The notes below the pieces were generated by a model. The model made no database searches. It had not been told where the DNA came from and saw only the letters and a list, made by a program, of their open reading frames with translations. A stretch of 31,269 nucleotides of DNA. Source: a virus. The stretch's first letter is position 1, and each line of letters opens with the position of its first letter. Position numbers and translations under genes: made by a program. This document shows positions 1 to 6,910 of the stretch, piece by piece. The DNA is taken from positions 1-31,269 of IMG/VR virus record IMGVR_UViG_3300009149_000169. One strand, given 5' to 3'.

Positions 1-1
1 A

Positions 2-3000
2 ATGTCACCACAAGAGGTCATTTCGGTTAAGAGATATTCTGCCAAACGAGGAGGGGTGGCACGAGGCAAGATTAAAGTTGGCAATCTAATCTTACCTGAA
101 ATCCCCGCAGCAGAGGCAGCCAAACCTGCGGCGAAAGAGCCGTGGGAAATGAAACATACCGAATATCTTGTGAGTAAAAAATCCGGTGATGTTTTTGATT
201 TACACGAACAGTTTGTTAAAGCGGCTATCACACAAGGCAAGCCCGTCCCCCTTTCCGTCCTCGAAGAATACAAATCCGAGAAGTGGGCGCAAGAGGCTCT
301 GGCGAAGGGGGAAAAGGCCAAGGTACAGAAGCCAATAGTCAAAAAGAAAACTCCTATCCAGATAGCCAAAGAAACTCCTGCCGAGCGGAAGTATTTTACA
401 GATTTATTGCTTGATGAACGACAACGGCTTTTAGGTGAAGCGGCAGAATACAGTGAACAATTCAATGTTGAGCAATTAAGAAAAGAATATCAGCCTCGCC
501 TTGATGTTATTGATAAGGACTTGAGAGCACGTGGCTACAATCCATCAGCGTTGCCGACACTTAAAAAATCCGTGCCGGAGCAATACGAATACAAGCCCAT
601 CGAGAAGCCGAAGGGCAAACCGGGCTTTGCAGATGTAACTCCTATTCTTGAAGCTCACAAGACCTTTATGAGGGTTCTGGAGCCGAGCAAGGCCGTTGAG
701 AGAAAATTAGGCAAGGAAGCCGCTGCTGCGGTCATAAAAGGCATTCACGCCACAGATGTGGCACGGGTCGAATTTGAGCAGACCGAGCTGCCGAAAAAAG
801 ATAAAGTCATTGCTGAACTGGAAAAATACTTAGACCGCTTTCCTGATAAAGATTTAGACAATTTGATGCTCTCCAGAGGTAATCCAGTTTCGGTGAATGC
901 CCAGCTCATAAAGCGGGATGCAATTAACAAATTACCAAAAGAGCTGCGCAGTCCGCGATTGATTAAGGCAATCCAGCACATAGCCGATTTCAACTACAAG
1001 TATCTCCAGTCTGTTGTTGGTGACGATATCAATAGGGTTGCGGATTACTTTTACGGTATCTATAAGGACTCCAAGAAGGTTGATAAGTTTCTTGATTACT
1101 GGCGCACGACAAAGCGATTCACAAAAGAAAAGAAGTTGCCTACCTATGCAGATGCAAAATCCTACGGCCTTGAAATAAAAGATCCCAATCCCGTGCGGAA
1201 CTTAAAATCCGAATATGTCGCAATAGCCCACCTTGAAGGTATGAACTGGCTCAAAGACGAACTAATGCGAACGGGAGAAAGCAAATTCATAGATAATTTC
1301 ATTGATGCTCCTGTCGAATGGGACAAAGTGCAAGACCCGGCCTTTAGCGGATTGAGAGTGGAGCCGGATTTGGCGAAGTCAATCAATAATCTCATCGCCA
1401 CAAATAAACTCACCAAAATACCTATTCTCAAAACCCTGCGCGATGTAAACAATTTCCTGCGGACAGTCAAATTCATTGGTAGCGCTTTTCACCTTCTGAG
1501 TGTTGCAAAGCAATCAGTTGCCGATAGTGGTTACTTGGGATTTTATAAAATTGCAAAATTTTACAGAAAGCCTGGCGAGCGCATTCCTTTCGGTGTGAAA
1601 AAAGGCACAGCGATTCAAGGAATTACATCCGGCTTTCGTAAGAATGACCCAATATTCATAACACCGTTTTATAAACGCTATCTCCGAAATGGCGGCGGAC
1701 ACAGATACAGTGTCGAGTCTGAAAGTCGCAGGGCATTCAATAAATTCATCAAAAAATTTACCGCCAGTGAACAGAAGGCAATCAGGGTAGGGGCCTTGCC
1801 TTTGAGAATCCCGACAGGTTTTGTTAATTGGATGTTCAATAGTTACATCCCGAAGGTCAAATATGCAAAGACTCAAATGTGGTATGATGAACAAGCAAAG
1901 AAATTGGGCCGCGAATTAACTGATTCAGAACTCCAAGAAATCATTAAAGAAGGTCAGAACTTTTACGGCATGATGAACGAAAGGCTTTTTGGCAGAAGTG
2001 GTACGGTAACAACGGCATTGAGATTCTATTTTCTATCACCAGGCTATGCCGAAGGTAATTATCGAACAATGATTAAGGCCGTTACGCAATGGGGGGGCAA
2101 GGAAGGATTTAGAGCAAGCCGTTCACGGTCGAACATTGTCAATTCGTTGATTCTTACGGGCATGTTGGCGACAGTAGGGACTATGATTATGACAGGCGAA
2201 CCGCCTAAAAAGCCCGAAACAACAGAGGATGTTCGCGACCTTTTCAAAATTGATACTGGAAAGAGGGATGATAAGGATCGGCGGATAATGATAGACCTTA
2301 TGACTTATGATAAGGACTATTGGCAAGTCGCTTTCAATGTATTAAAGGGCAGACCTGATGTGGCTGTCAAAAATGCGGTTAAAAGAATAGGTGGTATGAA
2401 AGCTCCGACAGCAGATATGATTGTTGATTTGGCTCTGATTTCAATGGGTCGAGCCGTATATGATTGGAAGGGCGACCGAATTACCGAAATCACCGACCCG
2501 TTTTTGCGCCGGGCGATGAAACTTGCCGTACACGAAGTTAAGAAACTTGAGCCGATTTCGGTTAGTGTTTTCAAACAATCGCGACGTAGGGAAATAGATA
2601 CGACAATAGCAGCAATGGAGTCTTTGTTAGGTGTTAGACCGACAAAAACCGAGAAGGATAAACGAGAACAAGAAATCATAAGCAGAATTTTCTCGCTCAA
2701 AGGCCAGCAGGAAGAATTATACCAGTACCTTGGAACTATCAAAAATCCAAGGACTGCGATTGGGCGGTATAACAGAACCGTAAATGACATTCTTGAGAGC
2801 AAGTTCGTTCCCAATGAACTTCGTAAAGAATGGAAACCTAAACTACTTATTGACGTTGATAGGCTATTGCAAAACAAAGCACACTTCCTGACAAAAGTGA
2901 ATTTAACAGAAGAGGAAATCCAACGTACTGTTAAATATCTCAGAAATTTTGGTCTAACACAGGCTAATGTGGAAAACTATTTAGAGGCATACTGGAACCG

Positions 3001-3094
3001 GGAGAAAAAGATAACAGTAGGCCCGTTGGAGAGACATCCAGTTATCGGTAAAGGTCTAAAAAGAGAAAGATTAAAGGAAAGAATGGTGGAATGA
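2..3094 (+). CDS. Large polyvalent / ejection-type virion protein, C-terminal 1030 residues (5' partial)
   Basis: The frame is open from the first bases of the window, so the true start probably lies upstream even though an ATG sits at base 2. Residues about 60-100 carry an H-x-x-F-V...G-x-x-V-P-x-x-V-L-x-x-Y pattern, a signature I associate with phage and plasmid polyvalent proteins. The rest is long, charged and mostly helical, with one hydrophobic stretch near residues 711-733 (SLILTGMLATVGTMIM) that could span a membrane. Proteins of this size and make-up in podoviruses are often carried in the virion and ejected into the cell. Its position next to the virion genes (if the genome is circular or permuted, it follows the genes at the right edge) fits that role. 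No catalytic motif is visible in this part; an enzymatic domain could lie in the missing N-terminus. Role inferred. Confidence 0.6.
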   Translation: MSPQEVISVKRYSAKRGGVARGKIKVGNLILPEIPAAEAAKPAAKEPWEMKHTEYLVSKKSGDVFDLHEQFVKAAITQGKPVPLSVLEEYKSEKWAQEALAKGEKAKVQKPIVKKKTPIQIAKETPAERKYFTDLLLDERQRLLGEAAEYSEQFNVEQLRKEYQPRLDVIDKDLRARGYNPSALPTLKKSVPEQYEYKPIEKPKGKPGFADVTPILEAHKTFMRVLEPSKAVERKLGKEAAAAVIKGIHATDVARVEFEQTELPKKDKVIAELEKYLDRFPDKDLDNLMLSRGNPVSVNAQLIKRDAINKLPKELRSPRLIKAIQHIADFNYKYLQSVVGDDINRVADYFYGIYKDSKKVDKFLDYWRTTKRFTKEKKLPTYADAKSYGLEIKDPNPVRNLKSEYVAIAHLEGMNWLKDELMRTGESKFIDNFIDAPVEWDKVQDPAFSGLRVEPDLAKSINNLIATNKLTKIPILKTLRDVNNFLRTVKFIGSAFHLLSVAKQSVADSGYLGFYKIAKFYRKPGERIPFGVKKGTAIQGITSGFRKNDPIFITPFYKRYLRNGGGHRYSVESESRRAFNKFIKKFTASEQKAIRVGALPLRIPTGFVNWMFNSYIPKVKYAKTQMWYDEQAKKLGRELTDSELQEIIKEGQNFYGMMNERLFGRSGTVTTALRFYFLSPGYAEGNYRTMIKAVTQWGGKEGFRASRSRSNIVNSLILTGMLATVGTMIMTGEPPKKPETTEDVRDLFKIDTGKRDDKDRRIMIDLMTYDKDYWQVAFNVLKGRPDVAVKNAVKRIGGMKAPTADMIVDLALISMGRAVYDWKGDRITEITDPFLRRAMKLAVHEVKKLEPISVSVFKQSRRREIDTTIAAMESLLGVRPTKTEKDKREQEIISRIFSLKGQQEELYQYLGTIKNPRTAIGRYNRTVNDILESKFVPNELRKEWKPKLLIDVDRLLQNKAHFLTKVNLTEEEIQRTVKYLRNFGLTQANVENYLEAYWNREKKITVGPLERHPVIGKGLKRERLKERMVE

Positions 3095-3171
3095 TTACTG
3101 TTTTCGATGCCACGGCCACCAGATTAAGTTTTGTGGATTTAGTTTATTTGGTTCTTTAGCTCTTTGAAAAG

Positions 3172-3552
3172 TTAATTTTGTTGCTTTATAGTAAGTTCAT
3201 ACTTACTTACATATTGCTGAAAGTAACTACGTCCCCAACCGTGAAGTATTTTATTTTTATCAAACATCACAGGGGTAAGGTCGGAGTCAACAGTATAGTA
3301 AATTCCACTGCTCATTGCTGTCCGGTAGAGCCAGACTGAACCCCAAGGATATCCCTCAGACCGCGTAGGTCGTCCCATAACATTCTCCACTTCCTTTTGT
3401 GTTATACCAACTGTTAATTTCATTAAAGCAATATTATTTTCCCGGATAGTTTTTTTTCTACTACGGTATGTAGCGTGGGAATGAATAGGACTGCCAACAC
3501 AACCGGAAAAACTTACAATAAGCAACAAACTAAACACTATTACCTTTTTCAT
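3172..3552 (-). CDS. Small lipoprotein with BamE/SmpA-like motif (reverse-strand moron candidate)
   Basis: 126 residues. The N-terminus has a lysine pair, a hydrophobic core and a lipobox (F-S-G-C, Cys18), so the protein should be exported and lipid-anchored. After a basic linker, L-T-V-G-I-T-Q-K-E-V...M-G-R-P-T resembles the G-x-T-x-x-E-V...G-x-P signature of the BamE/SmpA/OmlA fold, an envelope-protein fold. An AAAGGAG ribosome site lies about 7 bases before the ATG, and a good sigma70-type promoter precedes it. It is the only convincing gene on the minus strand, sits between a virion gene and the lysis-like cassette, and has its own promoter: typical of a moron expressed independently of the lytic programme. 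Superinfection exclusion or host-envelope modification is a reasonable guess, not shown by the sequence. Confidence 0.75.
   Translation of the reverse strand: MKKVIVFSLLLIVSFSGCVGSPIHSHATYRSRKKTIRENNIALMKLTVGITQKEVENVMGRPTRSEGYPWGSVWLYRTAMSSGIYYTVDSDLTPVMFDKNKILHGWGRSYFQQYVSKYELTIKQQN
3190..3207. repeat. 18-base palindrome, copy 1 (AGTAAGT-TCAT-ACTTACT)
   Basis: A perfect 7-base dyad with a 4-base centre lies in the last codons of the reverse-strand lipoprotein gene. The same dyad recurs at 20223-20240 with only the two central bases changed (CA/T versus CG/G region). It could be an operator-like site or an RNA hairpin; which is unknown. Confidence 0.6.
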
Positions 3553-3574
3553 AACTTAACTCCTTTCGCTCTTT

Positions 3575-3602
3575 ATTATACAGGATAAAATTGGGATTGC
3601 AA
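3575..3602 (-). promoter_or_regulatory. Sigma70-type promoter of the reverse-strand lipoprotein
   Basis: On the minus strand, TTGCAA (3597-3602) is separated by 16 bases from a perfect TATAAT (3575-3580). The predicted transcript starts near 3568, just before the AAAGGAG ribosome site and the ATG at 3552. It overlaps the upstream end of the + strand gene that starts at 3603, so the two divergent units share this short region. Confidence 0.7.
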
Positions 3603-3842
3603 GTGAAAAATAGCAACAACGAGAAATTTTGGCGGATATTGAAGATTGCAGCGGGGGCGATTCTCGCTCTTGTGGCAGTAGTCTATGGTTATGGCCGGCT
3701 CAATCACAGGGTTGAGACCCTCGAAAAAATCCCCCCCAAAGTAGAACTGCACGGTGAGGCAATTATCAAGATACAAACGGACATCGAGTATATCAAGCAA
3801 AGCGTAACGAGGATTGAGGTCAAGCTAAATGACTCAAACTGA
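3603..3842 (+). CDS. Small membrane protein with C-terminal coiled coil (spanin- or XhlA-like)
   Basis: 79 residues from the GTG at 3603, chosen because GGGA lies 6 bases upstream; a TTG at 3591 in the same frame has no ribosome site. One membrane helix (about residues 8-29, KIAAGAILALVAVVYGYG) is followed by a heptad-rich tail (VETLEKI...IEYIKQSVTRIEVKL). A membrane anchor plus coiled coil is the architecture of inner-membrane spanins and of XhlA-like small lysis proteins. The gene overlaps the next by 14 bases and is first in a run of four small envelope-type genes ending at a terminator, which supports a lysis-cassette role by context only. Confidence 0.6.
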   Translation: MKNSNNEKFWRILKIAAGAILALVAVVYGYGRLNHRVETLEKIPPKVELHGEAIIKIQTDIEYIKQSVTRIEVKLNDSN

Positions 3843-4032
3843 AGAAATCAATAAGCTCGTCTTTGATTTGAACACTATTGTCTGTGAGGCTGAAAGATGT
3901 GTTATTTCACTATATAACATCTTAAAGCCGGAAGGCTTATTGAAACAAACGGAAAAAGACGTTGGAAGGCTCAAGGCCGAATTGGAAGGGCTGAAAGCCA
4001 CCATAAAAGAGAGTGAAAACGGACAAAGTTAA
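3829..4032 (+). CDS. Small coiled-coil protein of unknown function
   Basis: 67 residues, not recognised. The C-terminal half is a heptad-like helix (QTEKDVGRLKAELEGLKATI). There is no signal or membrane segment. It overlaps the preceding gene by 14 bases, so it is probably translationally coupled to it, and the holin-like gene follows after about 20 bases. It may partner the preceding coiled-coil membrane protein; this is inference from adjacency. Confidence 0.6.
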   Translation: MTQTEEINKLVFDLNTIVCEAERCVISLYNILKPEGLLKQTEKDVGRLKAELEGLKATIKESENGQS

Positions 4033-4051
4033 ATGAAAAGGAGAAAAACAA

Positions 4052-4267
4052 ATGAATATTTTTCAATTATGGGAACTGAAGAATCACTGGGACGAGATAG
4101 GGAAGATTATTTGCTACATCATAGCGGCAGCCTCGGTGATTGTTAAGTTGACACCAACCCTGAAGGACAACACTGTTTTGTTGAAGATTGTAAAGTTCGT
4201 GAGCAAGTATGTTGCTCTTAATCGGAAAACCAAGGATGACATAATAAGAAAGGGAAAAAAGAAATGA
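4052..4267 (+). CDS. Holin-like small membrane protein
   Basis: 71 residues with an AGGAG ribosome site about 11 bases before the ATG. A hydrophobic segment (about residues 18-35, IGKIICYIIAAASVIVKL) is followed by T-P-T-x-K-D-(D/N)-(T) and a V-x-K-F-V...V-A-L-N segment, then a lysine-rich tail. The A-S-x-I-V-x-L-T-P-T-x-K-D pattern recurs in small phage membrane proteins usually annotated as holins. It overlaps the downstream lipoprotein gene by ATGA. No endolysin gene is next to it, so assignment rests on size, topology and this motif. Confidence 0.6.
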   Translation: MNIFQLWELKNHWDEIGKIICYIIAAASVIVKLTPTLKDNTVLLKIVKFVSKYVALNRKTKDDIIRKGKKK

Positions 4268-4578
4268 AGCGATTAGGTTTTTTATTATTGATGGTGATGG
4301 TTTTGTCGGCTGGTTGTGCAACAAGTAAAATGACATCTACGCGGACTTCGCCCGATGGCACAGTAACAAAATATGACGTCAGGGTAAGTATAATGGGTCA
4401 AGACCTTTCCGGTAGCGACCTTGCGGCGTCACTTGACCCTCAAGGCAAAACTACGATAAAAGCGGGTGCGGTCAATACCACGACTTCACAGGTTACTGCT
4501 GATGTGACTTCTAATTTTGTAGAAGTTATAAAGTTGCTTCTTCAATACCAGATGACTCCGGCAGCGACAATACCGTAA
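4264..4578 (+). CDS. Small lipoprotein of the lysis-like cassette
   Basis: 104 residues. The signal peptide (MKRLGFLLLMVMVLSAGC) has a textbook lipobox, L-S-A-G-C, with Cys18 as the lipidation site. The mature part is Ser/Thr-rich and not recognised. The start codon overlaps the stop of the holin-like gene (ATGA), implying translational coupling. A strong intrinsic terminator 48 bases downstream ends the operon. Together with the N-terminally anchored coiled-coil protein at 3603 it could form a two-component spanin; the mature region is longer and less proline-rich than typical outer-membrane spanins, so this is tentative. Confidence 0.65.
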   Translation: MKRLGFLLLMVMVLSAGCATSKMTSTRTSPDGTVTKYDVRVSIMGQDLSGSDLAASLDPQGKTTIKAGAVNTTTSQVTADVTSNFVEVIKLLLQYQMTPAATIP

Positions 4579-4625
4579 GTGGTCTGAAGGCCAAAGTACG
4601 TTAGCTTTTCATCACCCTCCTCCGA

Positions 4626-4664
4626 AGTGCTCGTCCCGTCCCACTTGGGACGAGCGCTTTTTTT
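4626..4664 (+). terminator. Strong intrinsic terminator after the lysis-like cassette
   Basis: AGTGCTCGTCCC (4626-4637) pairs with GGGACGAGCGCT (4647-4658), including one G-U pair, around a 9-base loop and runs into seven T residues (4658-4664). Confidence 0.9.
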
Positions 4665-4738
4665 ATTTTGTAACTATTGCATATATAAGACTTTACGATT
4701 TTGTCCTAAAAAACTAAGTGTCCAATTCCAGATTTTGT

Positions 4739-4767
4739 TTGACTTTCTTGGCTCGATAGTCGATAAT
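4739..4767 (+). promoter_or_regulatory. Sigma70-type promoter of the structured RNA
   Basis: TTGACT (4739-4744), a 17-base spacer and GATAAT (4762-4767): five of six matches in each hexamer at the ideal spacing. Predicted start near 4774. It lies just downstream of a terminator, so the unit it drives is isolated from upstream transcription. Confidence 0.7.
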
Positions 4768-4773
4768 GCAAAT

Positions 4774-4900
4774 AATATGATAACTTAAAAAAGGACAAAG
4801 CATTATGGACGCAAAGCACATTATCCGAAATTTAGCCCCAGCAGGCATATCTGCCGCCTTGTGCGGTTGCTTTGCGTCCAACTGTTGGGGCTTGTTTTTT
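4774..4900 (+). ncRNA. Candidate structured small RNA with interleaved stems (pseudoknot or switch)
   Basis: Stem A is a perfect 13-base inverted repeat (TGGACGCAAAGCA 4806-4818 with 4868-4880). Stem B is 11 pairs with one G-U (AGCCCCAGCAG 4834-4844 with 4882-4892). Their arms alternate A5'-B5'-A3'-B3', so they must either form a pseudoknot or exclude each other. Stem B runs into a T-tract (CTTGTTTTTT, 4891-4900), so B acts as a terminator hairpin and A would compete with it. Between B5' and A3' lie two further small hairpins (GCAG...CTGC 4841-4854; CCGC...GCGG 4854-4866). A partial duplicate of the A5' arm (GGACAAAGC, 4793-4801) offers an alternative pairing. With the promoter this gives a self-contained transcript of about 126 bases. 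A 38-codon reading frame (4805-4921) overlaps it, so a structured small-peptide mRNA is the main alternative. Confidence 0.55.
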
Positions 4901-4921
4901 ATTCGTCCAAAACATCGGTGA
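4805..4921 (+). CDS. Possible 38-residue hydrophobic peptide inside the structured RNA
   Basis: ATG at 4805 with AAGGA about 9 bases upstream; the frame ends at TGA 4919-4921. The product has a hydrophobic, cysteine-containing middle (AGISAALCGCFASNCWGLFF) and a basic end. The strong inverted repeats overlay most of the frame, and stem A would bury the start region, as in type I toxin-like mRNAs. Equally, the frame may be accidental. No relative is recognised. Confidence 0.25.
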   Translation: MDAKHIIRNLAPAGISAALCGCFASNCWGLFFIRPKHR

Positions 4922-5039
4922 TACCAGCGAGTAAATAGAAAATAAGGGCAGCGAAGCTGAATGAAACATAACATATACAATCGGACAGATTATATCCTTT
5001 ATGCTAAAGGTCTAATTAGTTTTTTGAAAGGATAGGAAA

Positions 5040-5432
5040 ATGGCAAAGCAAAAGGAAAATGACAAAGTAAAAACCACTCACGAAAGGCATCTTTTGAAGT
5101 GCGAACTTTCCCAGGACGAGCTTCTGCAATGTGGAGATGAACTTGCAGGTGCACTTGATAATTTGCGTCAAGCGCAAGAGGAAAAGGAATCGGTCGTTAA
5201 GGATTTTAAGGCGAAAGAGGCGATGTGTGAGGCGGAGATAACCACCAAACAGCTTCTTGTCCGCAACAAGTATGAGTATCGCCAAACCGATTGCAAACTC
5301 ATTCTCGATTACACCAAACAATCTGCCACGCTCATACGCCTTGATACCGAGGGAATCGTCAATGAGCGTCAGTTGTCAGAAGAAGAAAAGCAGATGGATT
5401 TGGGCTTTGACGGAGAGGAACAAGCAGCATAA
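5040..5432 (+). CDS. Conserved phage protein of unknown function
   Basis: 130 residues; AAAGGAT lies about 8 bases before the ATG. A central helical segment rich in Glu/Gln/Lys is followed by Y-E-Y-R-x-T-D-C-K, L-I-R-L-D-T-E-G-I-V-x-E-R-x-L-S-x-E-E-K-Q. I recall this arrangement (coiled middle, Y-E-Y-R-x-V-x-C, R-x-D-T-x-E) from hypothetical proteins in many phage early regions, where it has no assigned role. It is first in a run of small + strand genes after the structured RNA. Confidence 0.75.
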   Translation: MAKQKENDKVKTTHERHLLKCELSQDELLQCGDELAGALDNLRQAQEEKESVVKDFKAKEAMCEAEITTKQLLVRNKYEYRQTDCKLILDYTKQSATLIRLDTEGIVNERQLSEEEKQMDLGFDGEEQAA

Positions 5433-5476
5433 CAGTTTTTTGATGGCAGGGAAGCCGCTAATGGGAAAGGCAAATA

Positions 5477-5788
5477 ATGACAGACCTAAAAAAGCAAGTT
5501 TCTCGAATAGCACAAGCCGTTGATAGCGGAATGGTCTTTGAGGCGGGCCACCATCGGCAAGTTGTGGTTACGCTTGTGCCGCCGAGCATCCTGCGCTTTC
5601 GTGCCAAAGGCTGCAAGCGTTCTTATGACCTTACTTATGCTGGTTGTTATGTTCAGGCGGTCAAGGCAGACGTGGCCGCTCAAAAGCGGATAAAAGCGGC
5701 GGAGAAGAAGGCTGGCAAAGCCCACAGAATCGACAGGAAGGCTGCCCAGAGGCCCGCCAGTGGACGAAGGCCGAAACAAGGCACGTAA
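5477..5788 (+). CDS. Small basic conserved phage protein
   Basis: 103 residues; AAAGG precedes the ATG by about 9 bases. The N-terminal 70 residues contain V-V-V-T-L-V-P-P-S-I-L-x-F-R-x-K-G and a Y-D-L-T-Y-A-G-C-Y segment, similar to small phage proteins with a V-T-(L/I)-x-P-x-G-(V/I)-I-x-x-R-x-x-G core. The C-terminus is Lys/Arg/Ala-rich, suggesting nucleic-acid or acidic-partner binding. Function unknown. Confidence 0.65.
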   Translation: MTDLKKQVSRIAQAVDSGMVFEAGHHRQVVVTLVPPSILRFRAKGCKRSYDLTYAGCYVQAVKADVAAQKRIKAAEKKAGKAHRIDRKAAQRPASGRRPKQGT

Positions 5789-5827
5789 TCACGAATGGTA
5801 ACGATATGAACGGAAAAGGGGCTAATA

Positions 5828-6121
5828 ATGGCTAAATACAGAAAAAAACCAATAGTCGTTGAAGCATACCAATTTTGGCGGGATGAATATTTTTTCAATA
5901 AACCGGAAAATCTGCCAAGAGGTTTGTTTGTAGATGAGTTTTCTGTTGGGGGGGCCAAAGGTACTATTCGCAACAGAGCTGGTTTCTATGTCAATACTAT
6001 CCACAACCAGAAAACGTACTTGTCTGACGGCGATTGGATTGTTGCCGAACCCGATGGCGAACATTTTTATCCCTGCAAGCCCGACATATTTGAACAAACC
6101 TACGAGAAAGTTGAGGACTAA
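5828..6121 (+). CDS. Conserved phage protein (KYRKKP...GDWI...KPDIFE..Y family)
   Basis: 97 residues. It begins M-A-K-Y-R-K-K-P-I-V-V-E-A and ends with S-D-G-D-W-I-V-A-E-P-D-G-E-x-F-Y-P-C-K-P-D-I-F-E-x-T-Y. This start-and-end signature is very common in small phage proteins (PGDYG-like) of unknown role. The start follows an AAAAGGGG ribosome site. The stop is followed within 3 bases by the next gene's ATG (TAATAATGG). Confidence 0.8.
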   Translation: MAKYRKKPIVVEAYQFWRDEYFFNKPENLPRGLFVDEFSVGGAKGTIRNRAGFYVNTIHNQKTYLSDGDWIVAEPDGEHFYPCKPDIFEQTYEKVED

Positions 6122-6123
6122 TA

Positions 6124-6534
6124 ATGGCTAATCCAGATGATTTAGAACAGAAGGTTTTGGACGCAGCAGATGAACCGAAGGGCGATTATCCTTGCCCGCA
6201 ATGCAGCGAGAGATATTTCGACTCAGAGAAAATACGCCCCTGTTTCTATTGCTCTAATAGGTTCTGTGTCAAGTGCAGGGAGAGAGATTCAGACCCCGTA
6301 ACCGGCGAGATTGTTGATATTTGCAGTACTTGCGCAGAGAAGATTCAGGAAATTGCAGACCAAGAGAGAAAAATCCGGCAACAGGCCGCCGAGATTGAGC
6401 GACTGAAAGCATTTGCTGGCGAAGTTGGTTATTTTACTTTTCGTCAAATCGAAGAAAACGTAGAGGATGGAGATGTTAAGGACTTACTGCATAAATTGGT
6501 GCAAACTGGTCGGGAATTAGCAAAAAAGCAATAA
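6124..6534 (+). CDS. Zinc-finger / coiled-coil protein
   Basis: 136 residues. Four Cys pairs (CPQC, CFYC, CVKC, CSTC at about residues 24-78) with FYVE/RING-like spacing could bind two zinc ions. A coiled coil follows (KIQEIADQERKIRQQAAEIE). The C-terminal part (FTFRQIEENV...LLHKLVQTGRELAKKQ) is helical. Probably a protein- or nucleic-acid-binding adaptor; no family is named with confidence. The start overlaps the leader TAATAATGG of the preceding gene. Confidence 0.65.
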   Translation: MANPDDLEQKVLDAADEPKGDYPCPQCSERYFDSEKIRPCFYCSNRFCVKCRERDSDPVTGEIVDICSTCAEKIQEIADQERKIRQQAAEIERLKAFAGEVGYFTFRQIEENVEDGDVKDLLHKLVQTGRELAKKQ

Positions 6535-6571
6535 TAAGAATCGCTCATTGACAAGTTAATCTGATTACTCC

Positions 6572-6724
6572 AACCGGCGGGGTTCCTACTCCTCCAACTT
6601 CAAGTATTTTACATTTAGTTCCCAGCCCAGCCGGTTTTAAGAACTATTGCTGGCGGCAATCGCAGCCCCTTTAAGCCCTGAGTTAGAGATGGCCACCGAG
6701 AAGGACGGGTTGCCCGCCAGCAAT
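6572..6724 (+). other. Gene-poor stretch with two long-range inverted repeats
   Basis: This begins a stretch of about 375 bases without a clear gene. AACCGGC (6572-6578) pairs with GCCGGTT (6630-6636). ATTGCTGGCGG (6646-6656) pairs perfectly with CCGCCAGCAAT (6714-6724) around a 57-base loop. A short frame from TTG 6647 or ATG 6689 to TAG at 6752-6754 (MATEKDGLPASNLSYGAVVK and one more residue) reads plausibly but lacks a ribosome site. It could be a structured RNA or a decayed small gene. Confidence 0.35.
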
Positions 6725-6731
6725 TTGAGCT

Positions 6732-6823
6732 ATGGGGCGGTGGTGAAGTGGTAGAAAATGTCTGGTAGTAGATGAACAGACGGGACCGTGCAGGTGAACG
6801 GTGGGGAATCCTGCCCGCCCCAT
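6732..6823 (+). other. tRNA-like folded element with oversized loops
   Basis: A 9-base perfect inverted repeat ATGGGGCGG (6732-6740) / CCGCCCCAT (6815-6823) encloses two 5-base stems: GTCTG (6760-6764)/CAGAC (6777-6781), in the anticodon-arm position, and GCAGG (6790-6794)/CCTGC (6810-6814), in the T-arm position. The T-stem abuts the acceptor strand with no gap, as in tRNA, and TGGTGAAGTGGTAGA resembles the D-arm of tRNA-Leu. However, the loops are 12 and 15 bases instead of 7, there is no TTCGA, and the D-stem is poor. It is not a normal tRNA. A 33-codon frame (6772-6873) overlaps it. Confidence 0.3.
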
Positions 6824-6845
6824 TTATTGAATCATCACTCCTCCG

Positions 6846-6886
6846 AAGGCTGGGGGTTAAGGAGAACTCTTAGCCCCAGCCTTTTA
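6846..6886 (+). terminator. Probable intrinsic terminator
   Basis: AAGGCTGGGG (6846-6855) pairs perfectly with CCCCAGCCTT (6874-6883), with an inner TAAG/CTTA, followed by TTTTATT. It lies directly upstream of the AAAGGAGGTGA ribosome site of the gene at 6911, so that gene may depend on readthrough. Confidence 0.7.
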
Positions 6887-6910
6887 TTGAAACGAAAGGA
6901 GGTGATATAT

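Noticed and set aside
2317-2877. Minus-strand reading frame of 186 codons inside the large polyvalent gene
   Set aside because: It lies fully within a clearly coding + strand gene and its translation is low-complexity Ser/Leu/Arg-rich.
4387-4400. TATAAT-like box inside the lipoprotein gene
   Set aside because: No acceptable -35 hexamer at a proper distance; probably coding sequence only.
4714-4980. Minus-strand frame opposite the structured RNA
   Set aside because: No ribosome site; explained by the inverted repeats and the RNA unit on the + strand.
6548-6580. TTGACA as a promoter for the structured 6.5-6.9 kb stretch
   Set aside because: No -10-like hexamer at 15-19 bases downstream.
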